A stretch of 17,440 nt of DNA from Xanthoparmelia taractica (GCA_033085395.1 JANQBS010000514.1:1-17440); one strand, 5' to 3'. Counted from the first letter of the stretch, positions 1 through 9,537 are shown. Notes: a model not told the origin generated them from the sequence alone. A program made the numbers and translations.

Positions 1-1085
1 AAGTCGAGATCTCTTTCGTCGATTTCTAGATTCTATATAATAATTAGTATACTAGTACTATAGAAATAGAGCTATATATAGTATTATTTAATAAAAAAAA
101 TAAGTATATATCTTAAGGAAAAGATATATTTTAATTTCCAGATCTCTTTCGATTTCTAGAGTCTATAATAAAGATAAATATTATTCTTAGACTTAAGATT
201 AAAATTAAAATAAAAAATAGAATAAAAAATAGAGTTAAAAATAGAGTTAATAACTCTAAAAGAAATAGATATATATCTTGAAGAAGATCGAAGGTATCGT
301 CTTCGTCTTAAGAAGAACTCAAGAAACTCTCTCGTGGAGATCTCTTAACTCTAGGCCTTATAGAAATACTATTAAGACTAGCTCTAATAGAGTTTACTTT
401 AAAGTACTCTTTTTTAGTATAAAATTGAAAGAATCTTTAATAGAGGACGTTAATTTTTCATAAATTATTTTTAAAATTATATTTTCGTTAATTTAACTTA
501 CGAGAATTTTTTTAATTATAAAAACCTCTATAGTAATTTTAAATAGAACGTAATAATCGTATAATATATAAATAATAAGAATACGCTAATCTATTAAAAT
601 AGATAGTTAATTTAAAAATCGAATAAGTATTATTAAAAGTTTTAAGAAAACTTTAAATCTTAGTTTAATCTCCAGTTAAGACTGAATTAGATTATTAATA
701 TAAGATATAATAATCTCGATTTAACGTTAAATTCTAGATTCTAATTAATAAGATATATTTAAGAAATATATATTAATTCGAGACGAAAGCGAATTTACAC
801 TCTTTGTAAATTAATAGATTAGTCTCTTAATAAACGATAACGTAGTTTATTTAGAATAAAAAAAATATTCGATATAGTAAATTAGAGTATATCGAGTATA
901 GATATATTAATTATTAAAGAATTATTAGAAAAGAAAGAAGAAGAGATCTAAAAAAAGAGTAAAAATATTTGCGGCCGCTAAGCGTTAAACGCCGCTAATT
1001 CGTTAGTCGTAGATCTTAGGATTCGAAGCTTGTAAGATAGATCGAACTTAGCAAGCCTTATTAAAATTTCTAGTATATCTTAACT
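1..1085. other. RIP-degraded AT-rich repeat DNA, unidentified
   Basis: No gene is recognisable here on either strand. CpA and TpG are almost absent and TpA is abundant, which is the RIP pattern. A stop-free stretch of 61 codons at 278-463 on the plus strand resembles no family I know and sits in otherwise stop-rich DNA. A basic, Lys/Arg-rich reading at about 915-965 recalls the tail of pogo/Fot1-type transposases but is too weak to call. A GC-rich patch at 971-995 (GCGGCCGCTAAGCG and onward) interrupts the AT-rich sequence. Most likely this is the decayed body or flank of another transposon. Confidence 0.6.
6..170 (+). repeat. Short direct repeat pair, about 30 bp
   Basis: A motif containing GATCTCTTTCG and GATTTCTAGA occurs at about 6-43 and again at about 140-170. 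The second copy lacks three bases (GTC) and ends slightly differently. The pair may be part of a degraded tandem or terminal repeat of the unidentified element here. Confidence 0.5.
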
Positions 1086-1385
1086 ATCTTTAAGTCTTAA
1101 GAATTTAACCTAATATTAACTAGCTTATTCTAATTCGATTCAAAAAATTTGAAAATCCTAGAGTTTATAATAAAGGAAATGATTAGCTTTTTTTTTATAG
1201 ATCTAGATTATACTAAATATCTATATATCTAAATTTAACTCGCTATTATCTCTAAATCTTAAGATTTCATCTTAATACTAACTAGCTTAAATCTAGCCCG
1301 ATTTGAAAAATTCGAAATTCCTAGTATTAATATAAATCTAAATAACTAGCTTTTTTTTATAGATTTATATTATATTAAATATATA
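1086..1385 (+). repeat. Tandem duplication, two units offset by 162 bp
   Basis: The stretch 1086-1235 is repeated at 1248-1385. Shared blocks in the same order are ATCTYTAARTCTTAAG, TAACTAGCTTA, a TTYGAAAATYC block, and a T-rich block GCTTTTTTTTTATAGAT followed by TATTAAATAT. Differences between the units are largely C/T and A/G changes. No coding frame is visible. Either a locally duplicated non-coding segment or two decayed terminal repeats would give this pattern. Confidence 0.7.
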
Positions 1386-1760
1386 GCCCGAGGAATAAAA
1401 TGGGGCTTCGTGCCAAGACCTCTCCGAGAGTACCCGCACCCTAATCTTACTTGAATTTATTTTAATAATTTATTTCTATATGAATTCTTATTCAATCTTA
1501 ATCAGCGATAGCGCGTTGAATAGCCCTAAGCGGGCTCTATAACATGCACTCTTCGGAGTTTTCATCGCATGTAGCCGAGTCGAGTTATTCGATTTCCTCG
1601 GCCGGTTTACACTGCAAACCGTCAAGGCGCGCTGGCCTAGCGGCCGGCCGCGGGAAGCCTACGCGCACCAATGAAAGAATTTCCCGAGTCGGTTTGCACT
1701 GCAAACTAGGGGTCGGATTGCAATCGATTGACATATGCTTTAAAGCGAAATTTTTAGCGA
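1386..1760. other. GC-normal island with twin 17-bp motifs
   Basis: This stretch keeps CpA, TpG and GC-rich words such as GCGGCCGGCCGCGGG, unlike its surroundings, so it escaped RIP or arrived later. The motif CGGTTTRCACTGCAAAC occurs twice in direct orientation, at 1603-1619 and 1690-1706, and each copy is nearly its own reverse complement (GGTTTGCA...TGCAAACC). The 70-bp interval between them is GC-rich. The outward arrangement recalls the terminal repeats of a small hAT-like element, but I see no convincing 8-bp target duplication. A 78-codon plus-strand ORF (1544-1780) crosses both motifs and resembles nothing known to me, so I do not call it a gene. Confidence 0.5.
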
Positions 1761-2025
1761 TAACTTACTCTCGTATATAATAATATTAAATATATTTAAT
1801 ACGCCTATAAAATTAAGAGTTCTTAGCTAAGATTATAATCTTTTAATTAATATAAAAGATTATTATAATATTAATAAGAGCGTTCTTATTCGAGAAATTA
1901 AATTAACTTAATAATTCTTATAATTAAATAGATTTCTTTATAATCTATATTTAATTAATATATTTAATCTTATACGTTAAAAGTATTATTATAAGTTATT
2001 ATTTCGATAATTAGTTAATAGTTTT
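1761..2025. other. AT-rich flank, no feature seen
   Basis: Strongly AT-rich and depleted of CpA/TpG. No reading frame or repeat is recognisable. It ends immediately at the TGTCA terminus of the LTR that starts at 2026. The five bases before that LTR (GTTTT) do not match the five after the other LTR (AAAGC at 9307-9311), so no target duplication is visible for element A. Confidence 0.6.
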
Positions 2026-2178
2026 TGTCATGAAAAATAGGTCTTGGGATTGAATGTTGAAAAGTCTATCGAATTCTAAGGGCCGCAGGGCGGAGAAATC
2101 TGCTGGGAAACTAATACACATTTGGCCTAGCTTCCTCGATCTTCTCGAAATGCCTTTGACATATAGAATACCGTGACA
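2026..2178 (-). repeat. 3' LTR of element A (153 bp)
   Basis: On the plus strand it begins TGTCATGAAAAA and ends ACCGTGACA, giving the TG...CA ends and short terminal inverted repeat typical of LTRs. It matches 9151-9306 along its whole length at roughly 80 percent by eye. Shared blocks include TTGAAAAGTCT, TCGAATTCTAAGGGC, TCTGCTG and GAAATGCCTTTG. Most differences are transitions, with the right copy more often carrying the T or A. Compared with the rest of the element this LTR is little mutated by RIP. Confidence 0.85.
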
Positions 2179-2217
2179 ATATCCCACAATAATAAGAAAA
2201 ACAAGCGACCTCGCTTA
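2179..2217 (-). promoter_or_regulatory. Polypurine tract and adjacent hairpin, element A
   Basis: In the element's own orientation the LTR is preceded by GTGGGATAT, a purine-rich run in the place where plus-strand DNA synthesis is primed. Just upstream is a perfect hairpin AAGCGA-GG-TCGCTT (plus-strand 2203-2208 and 2211-2216), followed by a T-rich tract. The same hairpin, T-tract and LTR-end arrangement recurs at 17211-17260. The polypurine assignment rests on position and composition; a role for the hairpin is inference. Confidence 0.55.
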
Positions 2218-2543
2218 CTTAGATATATATTTATTATTATTATTAGCGAATTCGTATTAACGATAAACTACTAAAAACTAATAATAGTAAGATTATATTA
2301 ACGACTAAAAGTATATAGTGTAAAAGTAACTAGAATATCACAATAATAGCAATATAAATATTATAATTATTAATTAATATCTTTCTTTAACAATCACATA
2401 AACGCTATCGAGTAAAGAAAAATAATTCTCGATTAGTAATACTTATTAAGTCGTTTAAACATAGCGATAAGATAAATAGATGTAATATAAGTATTATGAG
2501 AATAAAATACCGTAAGTCAAATAGTATTAGCAATAACGATTAT

Positions 2544-2699
2544 ATTCTTATATTATTATATCAAGTTATCGGAGTTGATAAGATCTTTGACGTTATATCA
2601 CTAATTATATTTAGGCCCGTATCTTAATCATCTAATAAGATATTGCGTGGCAAGATCTCTATCTTTATAAATAACTCGCTTACTAAGAATTCGCTCTAC
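2544..2699 (-). pseudogene. Chromodomain-like module at the C-terminus of element A pol
   Basis: About 52 codons on the minus strand read as a chromodomain of the chromovirus type. It opens with VERILSKR, then has YLIRxLRYGPKYN, YNVKDLINSDNL and a final YKN. The spacing of the YLxRW-x-GYGP-x-(W)YN core and the downstream acidic/hydrophobic helix fits the family. Expected Trp codons appear as TGA or TAG. In chromoviruses this module follows integrase and binds histone marks, biasing insertion towards heterochromatin. CpA and TpG are partly kept here, so this is one of the best preserved pieces of the element. The frame continues, with stops, to about 2400. Confidence 0.7.
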
Positions 2700-2719
2700 T
2701 TTTCAAAACTTATATTTAT

Positions 2720-4129
2720 CTATATTCTCTTTTATATATATACTATTTAACTAATTAAAAATAGAATAATTATATAAGTTAGAGCTAGAAGTAAGAGTAG
2801 ACTCTAGTTGGGCAATATCGAAAATCGAATAGATATTTCAATATTCTAGTATAACTAATTTGTAGATCTATTTATTAATCTTTTATAGTATTTCGAAAGA
2901 ATTAATATACTATTAAGATAGCTTAATAATAATAATAGTAGCAGTGATAATAGAGATAAAATAGTCTTTGTGTAATTATAGATAAGCTTAATCGCCTTAC
3001 TTGAGAAATATTAATTAATACTTTCTATTATAGTGATATTTTTAATTTATCTAAGTAAATAAGATAATATTAATTATCTAAATATAAGTAACGAGAGACT
3101 ATAATAGAGATATAATAACTTCTTTAAGCAAATTAAGTAATCTATTAAGTTAAAATTTATAAATTAATTCGTTAAGAGTTTTATTATTAATCGTAATTAA
3201 GATCGAATTATTAAATAGAGCTTATATTCGCGAGAGAACTAACGATTAGAGAGCGAGATTCTATATAATATATAAATAGAATTATAATATTATCTTCGCT
3301 ATTTAAATAGTTTTCTCGCTATTTTTATTCGTTTAAGAATAATAGATAATCGAATAAAGTAAGTTTACTACGAGTTTCTTAAAGAGCTTCGATTAAAGCT
3401 TAAAAAGAAACTTTCTATCACGATTCGTGAGTAAAATCCTTAAGATTTCTTAATTTATAATATTAAGTTTATTAAATAATATAGTAGTTTATTAAGCGAT
3501 AAAATATTTCTTTTTATTAAATATAAAAGTTTTTCTTTTTATAAACTTATCTATTATAAAAAGAATAATATAAAATTCTTTATTTATTAATTTTAAAAAT
3601 ATTAGAATAAAATTTAAAATAAATATATAAAATAATATTAATAAAGACTCGATTAGTTATAGCAAATTATAAGAGCGATATTAGCGTATTTAAAGAATAA
3701 GATATTAAGAATATAATCTAATATATTATCGAAGATATTTAATTAATCTATAAATATATTAAATATTTAAAATCTTCTTATAAGACTTCTTAAATCTTAA
3801 ATAATTATTTTTATAAATTATTTTAAGAGAATTTTAATTATACTTTAAGATATATAAAGACGCTATATATCGATAAGCTTATTAATATAAAAGCAAAGCT
3901 TTTAATATTCTTATATTATATTTATATATCTATCACGAACGAAAGAAAAATTAATAACGTTCTTGTTAATATTCTTATTTTTAGTTATTATAGTAGAGAT
4001 TTTAACGTAGAATAGATCTATCTTATAGTTATTTTTGAGGCCTTTAAGAAACTTAAAACTTATCTTTATAAATATAATAGTAAAGAGAACATTTAGCTTA
4101 TTATACTTATTAGAGAGAAGTATATTATT
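2720..4129 (-). pseudogene. Integrase region of element A
   Basis: Minus-strand reading gives a Gypsy integrase in order. An N-terminal linker with LPFVRD-like text lies near 3950. A zinc-binding segment near 3680-3730 shows LRQYIRLYSQYLILQ, where the two Tyr codons (TAT) stand at the CxxC cysteines. The catalytic core begins with FILNF near 3620, an Asp-to-Asn change, and continues with LLTNRDRKF near 3410-3435 and LFKKLVVNLLYS before the HPQTDG region near 3340. In life this enzyme would join the cDNA copy to chromosomal DNA. Stops in every stretch show it is dead. Its C-terminal part runs into the chromodomain-like module. Confidence 0.8.
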
Positions 4130-4713
4130 ACTATTAACACTCGTAAGTCTTAAAAGTGTATTTAAGACGATATATTCTTTTTTAGACTTATATCGAATAT
4201 CGAGACGAAATTATCTAAGAAATTAAAAAGCTCTAATAAGATAAACGTTTATTCTTATAATAAAATTCGTTGAGATAATAAATAATTATTTTATAATATT
4301 TAAGATAATAAAATAATCTATTTAAATAATAGTAGTATACTTCGAGGAGTTTATTAAGTGTCTTATTTTCTTAAGTACTTAAACGAAGCCTATTACTTCT
4401 AGCTCTATTAATTAATAGTTCTTCTTAACTTAAGTTAGACCTCGAAAAAAAAATATAATTATATAAATTGTAGTATAAAAAGATTATTTATTCAAGTTAG
4501 AATTAATTTCTCCGTTAATATAAAAGACATATACTTTAAAATCGAACTCTTTTAAAGTATTTAAGTTTACTTAAATTAATCTTCTTCGTTTTATTTAATA
4601 AAAATAATTTAAACCGAGAAAAATATATATAACGAAGATTATCTTTTAACGAAATTTCTTTTAATTATCTTATCTTAAGACTTTATAAAAATATTATAAA
4701 TTATATATAATTA
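4130..4713 (-). pseudogene. RNase H region of element A
   Basis: The minus strand reads NTLKEFDFKVYVFYINGEI (about 4500-4565), matching the DASKEFGFGVHVY opening of Gypsy RNase H with the first catalytic Asp now Asn. It continues with YxLIELEVIGFVxVLKKIRH near 4350-4420, an I-DYFIILNIIK segment matching the TDHxAI motif near 4300, and ends RYKSKKEYIVLNTLLRL near 4150-4195, the RHKPGKEHxxPDALSRL tail. This domain degrades the RNA strand during reverse transcription. The stretch between the MITE site and NTLKEF looks shorter than usual and in a different frame, so a deletion of a few dozen bases is likely there. Confidence 0.8.
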
Positions 4714-4987
4714 CGGGTCGGAAAGGTGTGGTATCTGTTGAATATAGTCGTTTTCAACTTTTTTTCAACTTTTTTTTTAAAAAATTATATCTTTTTAATC
4801 TATTTATAGAATTTTATAATTACATAAGCGTTCGCTTAAGCTTTTTACGTATTTTTAGAATATAAAAAAATATTACGTAATATATTTATTAAAAACCCAA
4901 TGAGAGTATGGGATATTCTATACCTTTCGGTATAATATTCGAAAAACTGGTCCCATACCATCAAATATACCACACCTTTCCAACCCG
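4714..4987 (+). mobile_element. MITE copy 1, TA target duplication, inside element A
   Basis: A 274-bp non-coding element bounded by 22-bp terminal inverted repeats: CGGGTCGGAAAGGTGTGGTA at the left and its near-perfect reverse complement at the right (one base changed, CCAACCCG). TA dinucleotides flank it at 4712-4713 and 4988-4989. TA duplication and TIR shape point to the Tc1/mariner/pogo superfamily, mobilised in trans. Inside are an inverted repeat GTATGGGA...TCCCATAC and a small palindrome AAGCGTTCGCTT. It is about 96 percent identical to the copy at 14995-15265, which lies in the opposite direction. CpA and TpG are retained, unlike the host. Removing it with one TA restores a continuous frame across the RT/RNase H junction, locally. 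Confidence 0.92.
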
Positions 4988-4989
4988 TA

Positions 4990-5830
4990 TATATAATAAT
5001 AAATCGAATTGCGAAGATAATCTATTAAATTAAGATAATGCTTTAAATCTTTAAGAATTGCGAGATAATTTAACATAATAATTACTTTAAATTTATTATC
5101 TATAATAAGTATTTATAAAGAATTAATATATCGATTAAATAGATTATATTTAAATATTTTAGAAAGATTTTTTTAGAAATAATTAAAATATTATATTTAA
5201 TTAGAAATTAAAAAAGTCTTCTTAAATAATAGAGATGCTTAAAGAAACTATTAGATTCAATAATAATATTATTAATATAGATTTATGCGAAGGCTTTAAG
5301 AGCTCTTAGAAAATAATTAATTCTTCTCTATACGTAGATAATTAAATTTATATATTTTATAATTAAAATATTAAATATTGTCTATTCTTAATATATAATT
5401 ATAATAAGTATATATCGAAAATCGAGATATATAAGTTATTAATAGAAGAATAATACTATATTTAGTATTATTAAATGCGTATAATTAAGTAATTTTAAGA
5501 TAATATCTAATTAAAGAGATACGAAATAAATATCTAATATAATAAAATCGTTTAGCTTATAAATATTAATTACTACTTTATTCTTTCTTTTATTATTTAA
5601 TAAAATTTTTTATAAAACGAAGATAAAATAGTTAAACGAAATTAACTACTTTATATATTTTAGACGATCTTGCTATTAAAGAATATTAAAGATTTTATTA
5701 ATTATTATCTTATCGATTAGCTCGAGAGAATAGATCTTCGCTCTCTTACTATTAAATAATCTTAATTATTAATTATATCGAAGAAAAAGCTTTATTTATT
5801 TATTTTATTGGATTTTAATAAAATCTTTAT
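4990..5830 (-). pseudogene. Reverse transcriptase region of element A
   Basis: The minus-strand frame reads in order RLFNSKRAKIYSL near 5720-5760 (the KAKIYPLG motif), FNILxxQDRLKYIK (about 5655), KVVINIYKLND near 5540-5577 (the VVIDIRGLN motif) and FLRALKAFAxIYINNIII near 5260-5300. The YxDD catalytic box is YINN here, both Asp codons converted to AAT. Next come FKHLYYLRRLF, SKKIFLKYLN and ILKDLKHYLNLIDYLRNSI ahead of the MITE. The VDIRxLN form with this spacing is typical of fungal Gypsy chromoviruses carrying C2H2 Gags. The many in-frame TAA/TAG stand mostly where Gln or Trp is expected. The enzyme would copy element RNA into cDNA. Confidence 0.88.
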
Positions 5831-6230
5831 TCTTTTATAGAGACGAAAACTCATCAACTAACTTAATTAATTGCTACTTTTTTAGCTTATTTCCATAGAT
5901 CATCACATCGTTAGAAAACTTTAATTCTATACTTTTCGTATTAATAAAATCATTTATATTACGAATTTTACTCTTAGTATAATTAACTAGAGACGTAAAA
6001 TTATTAATTAGAGTTATTAACGTAATAATCATAAAAGTGATTATCTTTTTAACTCAATTCGATAATTTCGAGTATTTTTTCAGCTTAGCTAAAGACATCT
6101 CTATATTAGTAAAGAAAACATTTTCGTAGTTAACTTCTTGCAATATTTCTAAATGTAATTTCTTAAGAATTTGCATAATATAATTAATCCCGTTTTTAAC
6201 TATCATATTAGCAATATTAATATTAATTAT
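5830..6230 (-). pseudogene. Protease-RT linker of element A, well preserved
   Basis: A nearly open minus-strand stretch reading VKNGINYIMQILKKLHLEIL, then VFFTNIEMSLAKLKKYSKLS, then KSKIRNINDF and IELKFSNDVMIYGNKLKK, with few stops. It joins the aspartyl protease to RT; this acidic/basic linker ends in a KDFIxI segment before the RT domain. CpA is kept on the plus strand while TpG is scarce, meaning only one strand was deaminated here. No catalytic function can be assigned to it. Confidence 0.65.
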
Positions 6231-6399
6231 ATAAATATATATAAGTAAACTATATTACTTAATAGATTCGAAAAAAAAGTCTCTATTAAATAGATTCTTA
6301 GGCGTAATAATAGATAGAATTTATTAAGCTCTCGATGTAATAATAAGTATCTTTTATACTCGAATTAATTATTTTATATATTAATCGATATTATAAGTT

Positions 6400-6830
6400 A
6401 TAATTTTAATAATAATATTATAATTATTAATATATATTTCGTTTTTACTCACATTAAGAATAATTTTCTTTAATCTTATAATATTATTTCTTATTAAAAG
6501 ATTTACTTTTAAATTATTAATTAAATAAATCTCTCTCGTAATATAAATAAGAGTTTTTTTTTTTCTAATTCTAAGAGATATATTAAAATAAGTTTATATT
6601 TATCGATATTATATATTATAGAATTAAGTTCTTTAACATGTAGATAAGATAATATCTTTTTAATTTTCACATTAGATAGAAGAGATAAAAATTATTATTT
6701 ATTTATTAATATTATATTAATTTCTAAATTAATATATTCTTTCTTATTCTTTTTATTTGATATAAATTATAATAGAATATAAGCGTAATTTCAATTACGA
6801 AAGCTAAAATCAATATTTAATCTAGCTCTA
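6400..6830 (-). pseudogene. Retropepsin-like protease region of element A
   Basis: The minus-strand frame that leaves the C2H2 finger continues through NIILINKxxFLSLLSNVKIK, where INK is probably the altered DTG active site, then LHVKELNSIIYNIDKYKLIL. After an A11 run (plus-strand T at 6554-6564) the frame changes and continues REIYLINNLKVNLLIRNNII, which matches the EVHLVDxLKANLLIGND block of fungal Gypsy proteases. The homopolymer is therefore the likely site of a one-base indel, in the genome or in the assembly. The protease would have cut Gag-Pol into its parts. Confidence 0.65.
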
Positions 6831-6919
6831 TTCTTGAAGTCTAATTAAAAAATTTCTATAATAAAAATATTAATATTTATTTATATATTTATCGACGATT
6901 TAAATAGTAATTTAGAATA

Positions 6920-6985
6920 ATATTTAGCTTATAAATATTTATATAATTTCGACTTAGAAGAGAAAGTTAAATTATAATTTCTATA
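6920..6985 (-). pseudogene. C2H2-type zinc finger in element A Gag
   Basis: Twenty-two codons on the minus strand fit C-x2-C-x3-F-x5-L-x2-H-x4-H exactly in spacing. The sequence seen is YRNYNLTFSSKSKLYKYL and onward, with all four zinc ligands now Tyr (TAT), as expected from TGT/TGC and CAT/CAC under RIP. A C2H2 finger in place of the CCHC knuckle is known in fungal Gypsy Gags. It would bind the genomic RNA or DNA intermediates. Confidence 0.7.
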
Positions 6986-9126
6986 ATACGTTTAAATGCC
7001 CATAAATTTAGTAAAAGGATTATTATAATATTAAATATTCAACTTATTAAAATTATGATCTAACTGCTTTTAATAATTATTAATTTCAATATTTTATCAA
7101 AGCGCATTTTCTTTCGCTTGACTAGATTTTTACTTATTTTTAGTAATCGCTTCTACTTAATAAATAGCAGCCTTAGATCTAAAACTCTACTAAAATTGTT
7201 GACGATTTCCGATATTGTTTTGATTTTCGAATTTTCGATCTGCTTAAGGATTCGTTTGTGATAATCGATTCGTTAAATCTAATGTGTTTTGCTATTCTTC
7301 AGCTTGCACGAAAGACCTTTGATTCGTGTCTTACTGTGGTCGTGGATCGTAGCGAGAATTTAATTAATAGTCGTACTGCTAAGGGCGATAAGTATTTTGA
7401 TTATAGGAGTTAAAAGGCCGAAATAATAATTGCTAACGATACGATTATTCGTATTACTACTACTATTCAAATAATTAAGAAATAGAATTAAATTAATTCT
7501 ACTGACCTTAACGAAATAAAGTTAATGAAGAGTCTCATTGAAATGCATTTCCCATCGCATTTCGATAGGCATTTTCACGCTATTAATTCTACTGATTTTA
7601 TTACTATTGCTAAGACCTTTAAATAGCCTAATATTAATGCTATCTAATATGTAGCTTAAATTAAGTTATCTTCTTTATATTAAGCATTTAAATAAAGCTT
7701 ATAATAATAATAGCTAAATTTAATAGATCGATAAAGACTCGTAACTCTAATACGATTCCTTAATAGATAAATATCAATTAATTTTAAATATTATTAATAT
7801 TAGCTAATTTTACGTATCTTATTACTATTAATATATAGCTAGTAAACTCTTATCGAAAACGAGTATTTATTAACGTATACTTCTCTATAATTAGATTTAT
7901 AAGTGTTACGTTTAATAATTTCTTAAATCTTGTAGAGAGAGCTCTATATTATTCTTTTACTTTACTAGTTTCTATTCGAAGATCTCTTCGCTTTAAATTT
8001 GATAGCTCTAAGATATATTAAATAAGTGTAGAATTATAAAAATAGATATTTATATTAATACGAATTATAGCTTCTTCTTTTATAGCTATTAAATTATAAA
8101 TTCTTTTAATAAATAGAATCACGCTATAATAATATACGTTCTTTTTCACAGTTATAATCTTATTCTCTTTATAAGACTTATTTAGAAAAAAATCGAAATA
8201 ACTTAATTCTATAGTATTTTATTTGCTATTAGAACTTAATATTTCTATTATAGTCGATTCGAGTTCTCCTAACTCTTCTAACGAGCCTTATTCTCCCCTA
8301 GATTTAATAGATAATTATAAGTTATTAATAACATTTGTGACGACGAAGTTAATAGCATTGTTAATCATATCTTGCAGTTATTGGGCTGTGAAATTAATAG
8401 CTATTTTAGGTGTAGTTTGGCTTGACTGCCTACGATAAGAAGAGTTCGAATCATCGATAATAGTGTTCGTAGTTATTAATTCCTCACGGCTTTCTAGTGA
8501 AGGCGGCGATAAGAAAGACGAATTATCTAATAAAGAATCACAATTATTGCTAGTAGAATTATTATTAGTATTAGTAGAATTATTAGTGAAATTATTGTTA
8601 ATTAATAACGAATTAGGGGTATTTTTAGTAGAAAAAGAATTAAAGAGTAAATTTCTAAGAGGTTAAGTGACTTACTTAAAACGCCGAATAGATTTACGAA
8701 AAGTAGATTTATCAACGGCTCAATCTAATGCCCAACGGTCTTGAAATAAAAAATATATAGTTATTCGTAATGAACTAGCAGGATCAGAGATAGCAAATAA
8801 TCTAATAGGCCTAAGAGTATTGAACGTGAGATGCTTATAAATCTCCTTGATATCGTTAGATATCAAATCAGCGTATTTGTGATTAATGATAATAAACTCC
8901 TGGATATCAAATGCGAGGCTAAATACTTATCTATCTACTGAAGTAGTTAGCGTTAATTTGTAAGACTTATTAATAGAAGAAGCAAAAATAGGGGGCTTTT
9001 AATAGATAAAGAAGCTAATAAGATCTTGCTAATCTAATAGCTCACTTATTTAATAAATTCGGTGACGATAAGTAAGATATAATAATGAAGAATATCTTCT
9101 AAATCGATTCGACAGTCAGTTAACAT
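6920..9126 (-). pseudogene. Gag of element A
   Basis: An ATG at 9126-9124 (minus) lies only 24 bp inside the 5' LTR and opens the frame MLTDCRIDLEDILHYYILL. After a frame change near 8990 comes a long, fairly clean stretch with SLAFDIQEFIIINHKYADLI, TFNTLRPIRLFAISDPASSL and FLFQDRWALD. Then follow an Asn/Ser-rich linker with FLSPPSLESREELITT near 8490-8530 and a capsid-like part, SYFDFFLNKSYKENKIITV near 8140-8200 and onward. The C2H2 finger closes it. It is less RIP-mutated than pol. The plus-strand ORFs at 8223-8438 and 8463-8666 are antisense to this gene. Gag would form the particle that packages the element RNA. Confidence 0.7.
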
Positions 9127-9150
9127 CGAAATCAAGCGTTACTATCATGT
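9127..9150 (-). promoter_or_regulatory. Primer-binding-site position of element A
   Basis: The 24 bp between the 5' LTR and the Gag ATG read, in element orientation, ACATGATAGTAACGCTTGAT and onward. A tRNA primer site normally starts with TGG a few bases inside the LTR. TGATAGTAACGC could be a G-to-A-mutated TGG start, but I do not recognise the matching tRNA. The call rests on position only. Confidence 0.35.
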
Positions 9151-9306
9151 TGTTATAAAAATAAGTCTAAGATTAATCGTTGAAAAGTCTGTCGAATTCT
9201 AAGGGCAGCGGCGAAGAAGTCTGCTGAGAAACTAATATATATTTGACCTAGCTTCCCCGATCTTCCCGAAATGCCTTTGGCATTAGCGTATAGAAAAACC
9301 GTGATA
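9151..9306 (-). repeat. 5' LTR of element A (156 bp)
   Basis: The partner of 2026-2178. On the plus strand it begins TGTTATAAAAA and ends ACCGTGATA, the RIP forms of TGTCATGAAAAA and CCGTGACA. It carries more T/A at variable sites than the other LTR. An insertion of a few bases (GGCATTAGCGTATAG) near the right end accounts for the length difference. The promoter and transcription start of element A would have been here, but no TATA-like motif stands out. Confidence 0.83.
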
Positions 9307-9537
9307 AAAGCGCTATATATAAAAAATGTTATTATAGAGCTTTATAATTATTTAATTTTTTTTTTTTTAATAATCTTATCTTTAGAGATTCTATTAATTC
9401 TTATTTAACGAGCAAGATTCTTTAGTGAGAAATACATTAAATAGTAATACGATTTAAGCAGAGATCAATTAATAAGATATAGGCATTTTGATAATGCTAA
9501 CCCTAGCCCTAATTGTGCATATTCTAGGATTAACGAG
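9307..9537. other. Unassigned spacer between elements A and B
   Basis: AT-rich with a T13-14 run near 9358-9370, and partly keeping CpA/TpG from about 9420 on. CTAACCCTAGCCCTAA at 9497-9512 resembles two telomeric CCCTAA units but is too short to call an interstitial telomere. No gene is seen. Confidence 0.5.

Larger units (their letters stand above)
2026..9306 (-). mobile_element. Element A: complete, RIP-inactivated Ty3/Gypsy chromovirus
   Basis: A full LTR retrotransposon on the minus strand, about 7.3 kb including a nested 274-bp MITE. Two LTRs in the same orientation bound it (2026-2178 and 9151-9306), each with RIP-modified TGTCA...TGACA ends. Between them, reading right to left, come Gag with a C2H2 finger, protease, RT, RNase H, integrase and a chromodomain-like module. 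That order, with integrase after RNase H, defines Ty3/Gypsy rather than Copia. Stops occur throughout, mostly TAA and TAG where Gln or Trp is expected, so it cannot encode a working polyprotein. CpA/TpG depletion is patchy: strong in most of pol, weaker in gag, the LTRs and the 3' end. No matching 5-bp target duplication is seen, which could mean inter-element recombination or mutation of the flanks. Confidence 0.9.

Noticed and set aside
278..463. Plus-strand ORF of 61 codons
   Set aside because: It resembles no family, has no coding neighbours and lies in RIP-mutated DNA where short stop-free stretches arise by chance.
1544..1780. Plus-strand ORF of 78 codons in the GC-normal island
   Set aside because: It runs through both copies of the 17-bp motif and its text is dictated by them (GLHCK occurs twice); no domain or related gene is recognised.
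4035..4226. Plus-strand ORF of 63 codons
   Set aside because: It is antisense to the RNase H/integrase junction of element A, which is well supported on the minus strand.
8223..8666. Two plus-strand ORFs of 71 and 67 codons
   Set aside because: They are antisense to the Asn/Ser-rich Gag linker of element A; the Leu/Val-rich text is the complement of Asn- and Ser-rich codons.
9497..9512. Interstitial telomere repeat CTAACCCTAGCCCTAA
   Set aside because: Only about two imperfect units are present, too few to separate from chance.
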